Made by a program: the position numbers and the translations under genes. The notes beneath the pieces were generated by a model, which searched no databases, was not told the DNA's origin, and was given only the letters and a program-made list of their open reading frames with translations. A stretch of DNA of 38,391 nt from Acidobacteriota bacterium (lineage in GTDB: Bacteria; Acidobacteriota; Polarisedimenticolia; Gp22-AA2; AA152): positions 1 through 38,391 of the forward strand of contig JAKEFJ010000087.1 of the NCBI GenBank assembly GCA_022616665.1, in the 5' to 3' direction. Positions 19,120-28,414 of the stretch are shown one piece after another. Each line of letters opens with the position of its first letter. The stretch's first letter is position 1.

Positions 19120-19882
19120 GCGCGAGATCAAGGGACTGCTCATCGACATCGACGGGGTCGTCTATGACGACGGGGAGGTCATCCCGGATTCCGTCTACGC
19201 CATCCGTTGGCTGCAACAGAGGAAGATCCCCTTCCGCTTTGCCACCAATGCCACCGCCAGGAGCCGGGCCTCCCTGGCCCGGCTCCTGAACGGCCTGGGA
19301 ATCGAGGTGGGGGAAGACCAGGTGATCAACACGCCCTTCGTGGCCGCCAGGGAGTTGAGAAGGCGGCCCAATACCCGCTGCATGCTCCTCGTCAAGGAGG
19401 ATGCCCGGCAGGAATTCGACGGCGTGACGGTGGTGGATAGAGACGCGGAGGTGGTCGTGGTGGGGGATCTGGCAGCCGGCTTCGACTATCACACCCTCAA
19501 TCGCGCGTTTCAGGCCGTGCTGGGAGGCGCCGAGATCCTGGCGCTCCAGAAAGACCGGTACTGGAAGGTACGGGACGAGCTGGTCCTGGACGCGGGTCCT
19601 TTCGTGGTCGCCCTGGAGTATGCGACGGGTCGGCAGGCGCGGCTGATCGGGAAGCCCTCGCAGGAGTTTTTTCGCGCCGCGCTGGATGGCTTGGGGGTCC
19701 CGGCCGAGCATGTTGCCATGGTGGGCGACGACATCGAAAACGATGTCCAGGGGGCTCAGGATGCGGGCCTGACGGGCATCCTGGTGCAGACGGGAAAGTA
19801 CCGACAGGATCTGGTGGAGCGGACCGGGATCCTTCCGGACCTGATTGTGAAAAACCTCGGCGAGCTGGTCGCCCGCTTCTGA
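19112..19882 (+). CDS. HAD-IIA family hydrolase (LHPP/NagD-like)
   Basis: 'GLLIDIDGVVYDDGEVIPDSVYAIRWLQQRKIPFRFATNAT', 'IGKPSQEFFRAALDGLGVPAEHVAMVGDDIENDVQGAQDAGL'. Confidence 0.93.
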   Translation: MSEREIKGLLIDIDGVVYDDGEVIPDSVYAIRWLQQRKIPFRFATNATARSRASLARLLNGLGIEVGEDQVINTPFVAARELRRRPNTRCMLLVKEDARQEFDGVTVVDRDAEVVVVGDLAAGFDYHTLNRAFQAVLGGAEILALQKDRYWKVRDELVLDAGPFVVALEYATGRQARLIGKPSQEFFRAALDGLGVPAEHVAMVGDDIENDVQGAQDAGLTGILVQTGKYRQDLVERTGILPDLIVKNLGELVARF

Positions 19883-20370
19883 TGGCCCCCTCCGGAACTA
19901 CCCCGGCTCCCCCCTGCCCCGAGGCGCCGTTCTGCCGGCGCAGCATCCGCTTTGGCGCAGGATTTCGCTTGCGCCGAAGTCTGGTCGTCGTGGGGTGGTT
20001 GCTGGTGCCGGGTCTGCTGCTCCTCGGCGCCAGGATGCACAACCCCATCCATTTCATCTCGGCGATTCTCCTGACGGTGGCCCTTTGGCCGGTCACCACT
20101 CGATCGGGTGAGATTCTCTGGGAAGGCCCGACAATCTCCGTGAGGCGATTCTGGCGTTTCGTTCCACTGGATGCGGATTGGGTGGAGGCGGCGGTGGTGA
20201 CCCCGCCGATCCTCAAACGGCAATCGCTGGTCCTGAAGCTCAAACGGCCCCTTCATTTATCCCGCTATGTCTATTGCCGCCTCTCCCCTGGCACGGTGTG
20301 CGATGCCTGGGCCCTGGTGCACGAGCGGGACTGGGAGCCGGGAGCAAAGCCAGGTCACGACAAGCCCTGA
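19882..20370 (+). CDS. Hypothetical membrane protein
   Basis: TGATG overlap with the upstream stop; two hydrophobic segments 'LVVVGWLLVPGLLLLGA' and 'HFISAILLTVALWPVT'. Confidence 0.6.
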   Translation: MAPSGTTPAPPCPEAPFCRRSIRFGAGFRLRRSLVVVGWLLVPGLLLLGARMHNPIHFISAILLTVALWPVTTRSGEILWEGPTISVRRFWRFVPLDADWVEAAVVTPPILKRQSLVLKLKRPLHLSRYVYCRLSPGTVCDAWALVHERDWEPGAKPGHDKP

Positions 20371-20462
20371 GGTGGTCCGATCGAGAATTCGCCGGATTCA
20401 GGCGGGGCGCCCAGGGACTCTCGAGCGGGCCTTCCCGCGAATCCCCCAACCGCGATGAGGCC

Positions 20463-21176
20463 ATGGATTCGGAAGCTCTCGTCTACTTGACCGCCGCCAG
20501 CGCCACCGCCGCGCTGCATGCCCTGATTCCGGATCACTGGCTCCCTTTCGTCCTGATGGGAAGAGCGCGGCGATGGAGCGTGGCCAAGACTCTCGCCCTG
20601 GCCTCTGCCAGCGGTGCCCTTCATGTGGTCCTGGCGGTGGCGCTCGGCCTGCTGACTTACGTTCTGGGCCGCGGAGGCGCCGAGGCGCTGGCGCATCGTG
20701 TCGGGGAAAGCCTGGAGGTTCTGTCCTCGGCGGGACTGGCCCTTTTCGGGTTCCTCGACGGGGCGGCGTCCTGGCAGCGGGAGAGGAAGCACCATCCCGC
20801 CCATTCGCACGACCATCCGGAAGCCTCCTCGGCCGATGAGGGCTCGCATCACCACGGACATCTTCTGGAGCGCTGGATCAAGGGGCGCCTAACCGGACTC
20901 TCGCTGGTCGTGGTCATCGGCGTGAGTCCGTGCGCTCTGGCATTTCCCATCTTGCTTGCGAGCGCCGCGAGCCTGGGCATCAGCGGCGTGCTGCTCGTCT
21001 CCGCCGGATTCGGACTGGCGACCACGGCGACCACCCTGGCGGTCACGCTGGTGGGATTTCTGAGCGCCCGCCGCCTGGATTTTCCGTTCATCACGCGCTA
21101 CGGAGATCTGATTAGCGGCGTACTCATCGGGTTGGTGGGCACGGCGGTGTGCTTCGGGGAGATCCTGGGGTCATGA
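20463..21176 (+). CDS. NicO/RcnA- or SafE-like metal/sulfur transporter-like membrane protein
   Basis: Six or so hydrophobic segments, His-rich loop 'HHPAHSHDHPEASSADEGSHHHGH', 'VVIGVSPCALAFPILLASAA'. Confidence 0.7.
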   Translation: MDSEALVYLTAASATAALHALIPDHWLPFVLMGRARRWSVAKTLALASASGALHVVLAVALGLLTYVLGRGGAEALAHRVGESLEVLSSAGLALFGFLDGAASWQRERKHHPAHSHDHPEASSADEGSHHHGHLLERWIKGRLTGLSLVVVIGVSPCALAFPILLASAASLGISGVLLVSAGFGLATTATTLAVTLVGFLSARRLDFPFITRYGDLISGVLIGLVGTAVCFGEILGS

Positions 21177-22039
21177 GGGGGCGGTTTCGAATCGAGTCCG
21201 CGGCGCTTCTGGTGCTTTGCTTCGGCGCCTGCGGATGGGGCCACTCGGTTCAGATGCTGCGGGATTCTCGCCCCTTCAATCGACGGCAGTCGCTGACCAT
21301 CGTGGCGCAAACTCCCGCAGGAAAGATCCGCCTCGAGCGCGGCGACACCAGGACTCTCTATGGTCTGCAGTTCAGCTACTGCCGCGACCATTTCGCCGCG
21401 GAGAGCCGATTCACGCAGGCCCAGGCGGGCGCGGCGGGAGAGGCGGGAAGTCGGCTGCGCATTGCGGCTCGGGAGATCCGGCCCGTGTCCCACCCCGAGG
21501 AAGAGCCCAATCTGATGCTGCTGCGGCTGCGGCCGGGTATCGTCCTGGATCTGCGTCTGGGGACTGGAAGCGGGGAGGTGGAAGCCGATCTCACGGCGCT
21601 GAGCGTGAGGAGGCTCGTCGTGCACGGGGGTGCGGGCCCCCTCCATCTGATTTTCAAGGCCGGAAATCCAGTGGATCTGGAGCAGATGAAGGTGGTGGCA
21701 GGGACGGGGAAGACTCGGCTCGAGGGACTGGGTTGGGGAAGCGTGAAGAGCCTGCAGTTCTATGGCGGCGCGGGAGCCGCGATCCTGGATTTCTCGGGGC
21801 CGGGACCGGAGGAAGCGGCGGCATTCGTGGATCCGGGAACCGGGAGTGTGGAAATGGTCTTTCCCAAGGATCTCGGTGTTGAAGTCTCGGGAGCGGGAGT
21901 GGATCCCGAATCTCCGCCGGAAGGATTACTCAAAGGTGCGCAGACCTGGATCAGCCCCAATCGCCAGGTGGCCCAGCGACACCTGACGCTGATCATGGAT
22001 CGAGGAAGCGAAGATCTGCTATTCCGCTGGCTGCCCTGA
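21173..22039 (+). CDS. Putative lipoprotein with toast-rack/DUF2154-like beta-helix region
   Basis: ATGA overlap; lipobox-like 'VLCFGACG'; repeated beta pattern 'VDLRLGTGSGEVEADLTALSVRRLVVHGGAGPLHLIF'-like. Confidence 0.55.
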   Translation: MRGRFRIESAALLVLCFGACGWGHSVQMLRDSRPFNRRQSLTIVAQTPAGKIRLERGDTRTLYGLQFSYCRDHFAAESRFTQAQAGAAGEAGSRLRIAAREIRPVSHPEEEPNLMLLRLRPGIVLDLRLGTGSGEVEADLTALSVRRLVVHGGAGPLHLIFKAGNPVDLEQMKVVAGTGKTRLEGLGWGSVKSLQFYGGAGAAILDFSGPGPEEAAAFVDPGTGSVEMVFPKDLGVEVSGAGVDPESPPEGLLKGAQTWISPNRQVAQRHLTLIMDRGSEDLLFRWLP

Positions 22040-22052
22040 TCGGAGGTGGATA

Positions 22053-22071
22053 GCGGCCTGCCCTAGGCCGC
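22053..22071. terminator. Bidirectional terminator-like hairpin between convergent genes
   Basis: GCGGCCT-GCCCT-AGGCCGC perfect 7-bp stem between CDS ends at 22039 (+) and 22087 (-). Confidence 0.5.
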
Positions 22072-22086
22072 GTGATTGCGGGAGCC

Positions 22087-22581
22087 TCAGCCAGGGCGGA
22101 GGGCGGGCGCGTCATCCGCCGGTACGAACAGGGGAGCCACCCCCGGAATCCTGAAGCGCTTGCGAAGCTCCGCTGCCAGCGCTTCCAGATCAGCCCGGGA
22201 AAAACCGACGCAGACGCGGACGATCGTCGCATCCGGCTCCAGCAGGAACCAGGTCGGGACGCTGGTCAGGCCGCAGGCATTGGAGACCGGATAGCCGGGC
22301 CCATCCGGAATCAGTGGAAAGGTGAGGGAGTATTGCTCCCCGAACAGCCGCGTCTCCGCGGCACTGTCCTGCGAGATTCCCCAAAACCGCAGAGGCGCCC
22401 CCTCGACGCGCTCGTACAGCCGTTGTAAATACGGGAGGATTAGCATGCAGGTGGGACAGGTGTTTTTGAAAAACGTCAGGAGCGTCGGGTCGGTTCCGGC
22501 GGCGGTGAGGGAGTAAGTAGCTGCATCGATTCCCATCAGCGTGAACGAGGGGAATCGCTCTCCGGCTTTCAAGGCGGCCAT
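22087..22581 (-). CDS. TlpA/redoxin-like thioredoxin-fold protein
   Basis: 'TLLTFFKNTCPTCMLILPYLQRLYE', 'VPTWFLLEPDATIVRVCVGFSRADLEAL'. Confidence 0.85.
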   Translation of the reverse strand: MAALKAGERFPSFTLMGIDAATYSLTAAGTDPTLLTFFKNTCPTCMLILPYLQRLYERVEGAPLRFWGISQDSAAETRLFGEQYSLTFPLIPDGPGYPVSNACGLTSVPTWFLLEPDATIVRVCVGFSRADLEALAAELRKRFRIPGVAPLFVPADDAPALRPG

Positions 22582-22648
22582 GAGACATCTTAGCGTAAAC
22601 TGAGTCGGCCTGCGCGAGCGGCGAGCGGACCTGGGGGATTGGACACGC

Positions 22649-23557
22649 ATGCACGAGCTTCTTCACGAGTCACCTGCTGGGAATCACGCGGCGGCAGCCC
22701 TGCGCAGGGATGCCCGCCGCGGGGACTGGATGGTGCTCCTCTCAGCCGTTTTCTTCTCCACCATGCCCATTTTCGGCAGGCTCGCCTACGCGGCCGGGAT
22801 AGAGATCGTGCCGCTGCTCGCCTGGCGCTTCCTGCTGGCGGTGGTGTTCCTCCTGGGAATCTCCCTTCTGTCGGGAAAGCTCAAGCCCCTGCGGCGCGGC
22901 CAGGCGGCTGGCTTCCTGGGAATGGGGGCTTGCTACCTGGTCATGTCCTTCGTCTATTTCCATGCACTCAAACTGTCGCCCGTCTCCACCCTGACGCTGT
23001 TGTTCTACACCTACCCGGCGATCGTGACGCTGCTCGCCGCAGTATTCCTGCGCGAGACGATCAGCCGCAGGAAAGGGATGGCGCTGGCGCTGGCGTTGAG
23101 CGGCTGCCTCCTGGTGCTGCGTCCCTCCGAGCTGGGTGACTGGCGCGGCGCGGTCCTGGCACTGTCCGCCTCAGTGATGTACTCGGGCTTCCTGCTGGTG
23201 GGGACGCGGCTCACCCGGAATTCGGATCCCATCCTGGCTACGACCTGGATTCTGAGCATCTCTGCCCTGGGATATGTGGGGGCCGCCCTCTATCAGGGTG
23301 CCCTGGCTCCCCCGCGCAGCCTCGCGGCGTGGGGCCCGATCGTAGGAATTGCCCTGGTGGCGACGGCTTTCTCGGATGTTTCTTTTTTCTGGGGGCTGCC
23401 GCGCACCGGAGCCAGCCGGGCCGCCATCCTCAGCACCCTTGAGCCGGTGTGCACTCTGGCGCTTTCGGCGCTTCTCCTGCAGGAAGCCATTCCTCCAGTG
23501 CGATTCCTGGGAGGGACCCTGATCTTATTCAGCGTACTGCTCATCCATTGGGATTGA
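22649..23557 (+). CDS. EamA/DMT superfamily transporter
   Basis: About 10 TM segments, 'FFSTMPIFGRLAYAAG', 'RTGASRAAILSTLEPVCTLALSALLLQEAIPPVRFLGGTLI'. Confidence 0.9.
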   Translation: MHELLHESPAGNHAAAALRRDARRGDWMVLLSAVFFSTMPIFGRLAYAAGIEIVPLLAWRFLLAVVFLLGISLLSGKLKPLRRGQAAGFLGMGACYLVMSFVYFHALKLSPVSTLTLLFYTYPAIVTLLAAVFLRETISRRKGMALALALSGCLLVLRPSELGDWRGAVLALSASVMYSGFLLVGTRLTRNSDPILATTWILSISALGYVGAALYQGALAPPRSLAAWGPIVGIALVATAFSDVSFFWGLPRTGASRAAILSTLEPVCTLALSALLLQEAIPPVRFLGGTLILFSVLLIHWD

Positions 23558-23561
23558 TTTC

Positions 23562-24584
23562 ATGAAACTCAGCAAACTCACACTGCTCTCCGCTGCGACG
23601 GCTGGTGTTCTGACCCTCTCATCCGCAGCTCCAGCCTCCGCGCAGCTCAAGCCGGAAGCGCCCCGGGTCAAGACGGTCAACATGACGGGTGATCCCAAGG
23701 CAGGAGAAAAGGTCTATCTGCAGACCTGCTGGTCGTGCCACGGACTGGCGGGCGATGGAAAGGGTCCCGCCGCCGGAGGCATGAAGCCGCCGCCCACCGA
23801 TTTCACCTCGGCCGAGGCTCTCAAACAGCGATCCGAAGGAGAGATCCTGGACGCTATCGTCAAAGGGAAACCTGGAACTGCCATGTATCCTCAGCCGCTG
23901 GATCCGCAATCCATCGTGGATGTGGCTGCCTATCTTCGAACCCTCGCCAGGACCCCGCTGCAGGAAAAGACTTTGATCGAGGCCTTGTCGCGCGGCGACA
24001 AGGAAGCGGGAAGGCTGCTGTACAGCAGTCGCTGCTGGCCCTGCCACGGGCCCACCGGACGGGGAAATGGCCCTGCTGCGCCCGCCCTGAAGCCTCCGCC
24101 GGCGGATTTCAGCGATCCCGATCGGGTCATCGCCCGCACCGGCGCGCGGCTTTACCGGGTTCTGACCGCCGGGGTTCCGGGAACGGCGATGGCGCCGCAG
24201 GATTTGACGGAGAAGGAGAAGTTCGATCTCATCGCCTACCTGCGAAGCCTGGTCCAGTACTCGGAAATCAAAAACGTCCCGGGAGACGAAACTCCGGAAG
24301 GCGATGCCAGATCGGGCAAGGAAATCTACGAAAAGCGTTGCTGGTCCTGTCACGGGAGTCGGGGCGAGGCGGACGGTCCGGCCGCCGTGGCGATGATTCC
24401 GCCCCCCACCCGTTTCGCCGACTATGAAAAGATGAAAGACCGGCCCTCGGCGGAATGGCTCAGTGCCATCCAGTCAGGGCTGGCTGGAACCGCCATGTAT
24501 CCCCAGCGCCTGACCGATCGAGAGGCGTGGGATCTGGTGGCCTATCTGCGGACCCTGGGTCGGCGAAAAAGCGAAGTCCCCTGA
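23562..24584 (+). CDS. Tri-heme c-type cytochrome with three tandem cytochrome c domains
   Basis: Signal peptide plus three CxxCH motifs (CWSCHG, CWPCHG, CWSCHG), each followed by a GTAM(Y/A)PQ axial-Met block. Confidence 0.93.
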   Translation: MKLSKLTLLSAATAGVLTLSSAAPASAQLKPEAPRVKTVNMTGDPKAGEKVYLQTCWSCHGLAGDGKGPAAGGMKPPPTDFTSAEALKQRSEGEILDAIVKGKPGTAMYPQPLDPQSIVDVAAYLRTLARTPLQEKTLIEALSRGDKEAGRLLYSSRCWPCHGPTGRGNGPAAPALKPPPADFSDPDRVIARTGARLYRVLTAGVPGTAMAPQDLTEKEKFDLIAYLRSLVQYSEIKNVPGDETPEGDARSGKEIYEKRCWSCHGSRGEADGPAAVAMIPPPTRFADYEKMKDRPSAEWLSAIQSGLAGTAMYPQRLTDREAWDLVAYLRTLGRRKSEVP

Positions 24585-24664
24585 CTCCGCAATCAGGTTG
24601 CCACACCCGGAAATTGCGCCATACACCACGACGCGGCTCGACGCCGGTGCCGGACCGCGCAGGC

Positions 24665-26914
24665 CTAGAAGTGGAACAGGTATGTGAGCTTCGCGGTGGT
24701 GTCCCGAGCGTTGATCGAAGGATCCCCCGGGTTCAGGCGCAGGTTGCGCGATTCATTGTAGACGAAGAAGAGATCCGACCCGGGGTGGTGGATCCAGTCC
24801 ACACGAAGATTCATGTCGATGTTGTCGTAGATATCGTCCACCTGGATCAGCGCCGAGCCGAACAGCTTGGGGCTGATGGCCACATTGAACCGCGTGACCC
24901 AGAGGTTGACGTCGAATTTCCCTCCGGGAAGGTCGACGTGGTCCCATTCATAGCGCGTTTCGATGGAAAAATGAGGACTGAACTTCGCGGTGAGCTCGCC
25001 GGTCACGGTGGTCCTGTGTCCTCCGTAGAAGCTCCCCGCGAGCCCCAGGAGGTTCGCCCAAACCCGCCTTCCCTGAAAGGTGTTGAGGTACAGCGAGCCC
25101 TGCTGCATCGGATAGTCGCCCGCGGGAACCGTCACATCGATGACCCCCGGGTAAAAAACGAAGTCCTCGGGAAAGCGCTCGAAGGGCTCTTCGTAGGTAG
25201 CTCCCACCAGATCCCCCGACTGGAAATTGCTCTCCACCAGGAAAAGGTTGTCGCGCGTCTGGAGCTCGCCCTCGGTGTCGGTGATGTAGAGGGGGTTGTA
25301 GCTGAAGGTATACTGGCGCACCGGCGAGCCCACCGGCCGCGGCCTCCAAGCCAGATAGCCCTCATTGAAAATCGCGTCGCGGCGGGGGACGAAGCCGATC
25401 TCCGGATCGAATCCGGGATCGATTCGCTGGTGCCTGAGGAAATACTGCCAGATGTCGCCGTCCCGGCCGGCTCGCAGGCGCCAGGCCGAGCCGGCCCTGA
25501 GCTCCGGATCGCGCGCTAGGCCGTCCGGGAGATACTGGGAGGAGCGGGAAGCCGCATAAAAGAAATCCACGTTGTAGTCCTGGTGGAAAGTGAAGTGGGC
25601 GTCCGCTCCTGCCACACGGTTTCCTCCGCCCGTTCCCTCCGCTTCCCTATCGGTGACGATCATTCCCACGGTGGACCGCTCGAGGATGTCACGCCGCACC
25701 CGGAGTACCGCGAAATTCGTGCGGGGGTCGGTCCCGTCCTGCTCTTGAACGACATCCAGGGCACCCAGGGAAGTCTTACCCATCCTCCCGGTGAGGCGGA
25801 CTCCCGCCAGCAGCTGGATGGGATCGCCCAGCGGCGAGAGCCCGATACGGCGGCTGAAAAAGACCTCCGCCTGGACGGGGGTGCCGAACTGGAACAAGCC
25901 CGCGTTCTCCAGGAAGAAATCTCGCTTTTCCGGAAAGAACAGCCCGTAGCGGGTGAGGTTGACCTGCTGCACGTCCGCCTCGACCTGCGCGAAATCGGTG
26001 TTGGCGGTCACATCCAGAGTCAGATTACTGGTCACTCCGTACTTCAATACGTCGAGGCCCACTTCGCCGTGCGTGTCGGTGTCTTCGATGGGGAGATAGC
26101 CCGACTCGTAGCGCACGAGGCCGTAGGGCTTGATTTGCAGCCTCGTGCCCGGCTGGATTTCCGACAGGCTCATCTTGCGCGCCAGGGAGAAGGAGAGGGT
26201 CCCGTGGTAGTTCCGGGGAATGTAGGGGGCGTAAGCCTCCTCGTTCTTGCGGCGGATGGCTCGGAAGAAGTTGATTCCCATCTGGTTCTCCGATCCGGGC
26301 TTGAAGCGCAGATTGAAGAAGGGAAGCCTGATCTCCGCCGTCCACCCTAGGTCGTCCACCCGGGCGGAGATTTCCCAGATTGCGTCCCAGTACTGATCGA
26401 AGATCCGCCCTTCATCGAATATCTGCGCATCGTTCTTGCACCCGGCGGGATTGGTGGAAAACCAGAAGCCGTCCCGGCCGTTGTTGGAGGAATCGATGGC
26501 GAAAGCGAATTGGTCGTCTCCCGTGATCGAATCGCTGTCGCGCCGCAGGGTCCAGGCGAGAAGCCGGGATGGGTCAGAGTCGAAGAAGCGCACTCCCAGG
26601 TAGAGATTGTCGGCATCGTAGGTGATGCGCACCTCCGTGCGCTCGGTGGGGGAAACTTTGTCCTGGGGCAGCTGCTGCACGAAATCGTCGATGACGGGGG
26701 CATCCTTCCAGGCCTCATCGTCCAGCACGCCGTCCACAGTGGGCGGAGTCGCGGTCTTCAGGGGGATGAAGAGGGGAGGGGGAGGCGGCAATGGCTCTTC
26801 GGCACGAAGGACAGACGGGAAGACGGAAATGCAACCCAGGGCGAGAAACCAGACGATCGGCGAGCCTCCCCGCCGCCATCGTGCCGGATGCGGGGGGGGA
26901 GTCATCCAAGCCAC
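24665..26914 (-). CDS. DUF5916-type outer-membrane beta-barrel with N-terminal CBM9-like domain
   Basis: 'PPTVDGVLDDEAWKDAPVIDDFVQQLPQDKVSPTERTEVRITYDADNLYLGVRFFDSDPS'; C-terminal 'KLTYLFHF' ending in Phe. Confidence 0.85.
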   Translation of the reverse strand: MAWMTPPPHPARWRRGGSPIVWFLALGCISVFPSVLRAEEPLPPPPPLFIPLKTATPPTVDGVLDDEAWKDAPVIDDFVQQLPQDKVSPTERTEVRITYDADNLYLGVRFFDSDPSRLLAWTLRRDSDSITGDDQFAFAIDSSNNGRDGFWFSTNPAGCKNDAQIFDEGRIFDQYWDAIWEISARVDDLGWTAEIRLPFFNLRFKPGSENQMGINFFRAIRRKNEEAYAPYIPRNYHGTLSFSLARKMSLSEIQPGTRLQIKPYGLVRYESGYLPIEDTDTHGEVGLDVLKYGVTSNLTLDVTANTDFAQVEADVQQVNLTRYGLFFPEKRDFFLENAGLFQFGTPVQAEVFFSRRIGLSPLGDPIQLLAGVRLTGRMGKTSLGALDVVQEQDGTDPRTNFAVLRVRRDILERSTVGMIVTDREAEGTGGGNRVAGADAHFTFHQDYNVDFFYAASRSSQYLPDGLARDPELRAGSAWRLRAGRDGDIWQYFLRHQRIDPGFDPEIGFVPRRDAIFNEGYLAWRPRPVGSPVRQYTFSYNPLYITDTEGELQTRDNLFLVESNFQSGDLVGATYEEPFERFPEDFVFYPGVIDVTVPAGDYPMQQGSLYLNTFQGRRVWANLLGLAGSFYGGHRTTVTGELTAKFSPHFSIETRYEWDHVDLPGGKFDVNLWVTRFNVAISPKLFGSALIQVDDIYDNIDMNLRVDWIHHPGSDLFFVYNESRNLRLNPGDPSINARDTTAKLTYLFHF

Positions 26915-26970
26915 GAATCAGTTCTCCGGAAAATCGGCCGGGCATTCTAGCACAGCACAGGGGGCGCTCC

Positions 26971-26999
26971 TTGACAGGGAATCGTTGTGGCGCTATCCT
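26971..26999 (+). promoter_or_regulatory. Sigma-70-like promoter of the RHH-nadA operon
   Basis: TTGACA (26971-26976), 17-nt spacer, TATCCT (26994-26999). Confidence 0.7.
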
Positions 27000-27009
27000 G
27001 TCTACCTGG

Positions 27010-27038
27010 ATTATATATAAAATATATATATATATTAT
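27010..27038 (+). promoter_or_regulatory. 29-nt uninterrupted A/T tract in the leader upstream of the SD
   Basis: ATTATATATAAAATATATATATATATTAT in a GC-rich genome, ending 5 nt before AGGAGG. Confidence 0.6.
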
Positions 27039-27055
27039 CTGTAGGAGGAGAGACG

Positions 27056-27286
27056 GTGAAAAGCGGGGGAGCCAGGAGCCGTGGCCGCGAGGGGATTGGA
27101 CGGAAAGTGCTCCGGAGCTTCACGGCCACCGCCAGAGAGATTGAAATGCTGGAAGCCATCGCCGGTTATCACGGTTTTTCCAAGAGCGCCACCCTGACGA
27201 GCCTGGTTCGAAGGGAGTTCTGGAGAATTTTCCCCCGTGGAACGAGGGGCATCCGCCCCGATCCCGGGGCCAAGATCGCGGAGTGA
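27056..27286 (+). CDS. Ribbon-helix-helix-like (Arc/CopG-type) putative regulator
   Basis: GTG start with SD TAGGAGGAG; 'LRSFTATAREIEMLEAIAGYHGFSKSATLTSLVRREFWRIF' has the beta-alpha-alpha RHH pattern; stop 3 nt before the nadA ATG. Confidence 0.6.
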   Translation: MKSGGARSRGREGIGRKVLRSFTATAREIEMLEAIAGYHGFSKSATLTSLVRREFWRIFPRGTRGIRPDPGAKIAE

Positions 27287-27289
27287 CCC

Positions 27290-28282
27290 ATGAGCACCGG
27301 AACCCTGGAGCGCATCGCCCCTCCGGCCTATGCGCAGGTCGACGAGGAGCGCGAGGTTTCCCTCAAACAGGAGATCCGCAGTCTGGCCAGCGAGCGTCAG
27401 GCGATCATCCTGGCGCACAATTACCAGCTCCCCGAAGTCCAGGATGTGGCGGATTTCGTGGGAGACTCGCTGGGGCTCGCCCTGGAGGCGCAACGAGATC
27501 CCCGCCAGACCATCGTCTTCTGCGGTGTCCATTTCATGGCCGAATCGGCCAAGATTCTCAACCCCGGCAAGCGGGTGCTCCTGCCCAGCCTGGCGGCCGG
27601 ATGCTCGCTTTCCGATTCCATCACCGCCGACTCCCTGGAGGACTGGAAGCAGCGCTATCCGGGGCGCGCGGTGGTGACTTACGTGAACTCCTCCGCCGAA
27701 GTGAAGGCCCAATCCGACATCTGCTGCACTTCGGCCAACGCCGTCTCCGTCATCCGGAGCCTGTCTCAACGGAAAATCCTCTTCACCCCGGATCGAAACC
27801 TGGGCCGCTGGGTCGCCCGCCAGGTTCCCGAGAAGGACATCGTCATCTACGATGGCTGCTGTCCCACCCATGACGTGCTGAGGGGATCGGACGTGGGCGC
27901 CGGGAAGCGCGAACGGCCAGACGCAGTGGTGATCGCCCACCCGGAATGTCGCGAGGATGTGCTGGCCCTGGCGGATGAGATCTGCTCGACCACCGGAATG
28001 CATGCCGCCGTGGCGCGCCATCCCGAGGCCAAGACCTTCCTCATCGCCACCGAATGGGGCCTGGTGCACCAGCTCAAGAAGCGCTTCCCCGACAAGACCT
28101 TCATCGTGGCCGATGGGTGCATCGGCTGCCGGCTGCACTGCCCTTACATGAAGATGAACGACCTGGAAGCGGTCCTGCGCTGTGTCCGCGAGGATCGCTT
28201 CGAGATCCGGGTCGATCCAGCAGTCGCCTCTCGTGCCCGCATCGCCCTGGAGCGCATGATGGCGGTTCCCAGGGATCGATAG
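27290..28282 (+). CDS. nadA: Quinolinate synthase A
   Basis: 'AIILAHNYQLPEVQDVADFVGDSLGLA', 'CGVHFMAESAKILNP', 'TYVNSSAEVKAQSDICCTSANA', Cys ligands. Confidence 0.97.
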   Translation: MSTGTLERIAPPAYAQVDEEREVSLKQEIRSLASERQAIILAHNYQLPEVQDVADFVGDSLGLALEAQRDPRQTIVFCGVHFMAESAKILNPGKRVLLPSLAAGCSLSDSITADSLEDWKQRYPGRAVVTYVNSSAEVKAQSDICCTSANAVSVIRSLSQRKILFTPDRNLGRWVARQVPEKDIVIYDGCCPTHDVLRGSDVGAGKRERPDAVVIAHPECREDVLALADEICSTTGMHAAVARHPEAKTFLIATEWGLVHQLKKRFPDKTFIVADGCIGCRLHCPYMKMNDLEAVLRCVREDRFEIRVDPAVASRARIALERMMAVPRDR

Positions 28283-28414
28283 AGACGCACACCCGTGCCG
28301 TTTACTGCCCTTGGAAAAAGTTTGGTGCTAGGATGCCGAGGAGCGAGTTGAGCGGCCAGTGTCGATCAACCCGCTTCGCTGACCGGTCCACAAATCCGCG
28401 CGACGTGCCTGCGA

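Noticed and set aside
24455-25519. 354-aa plus-strand ORF opposite the DUF5916 protein
   Set aside because: Antisense shadow ORF; composition and lack of motifs argue against coding.
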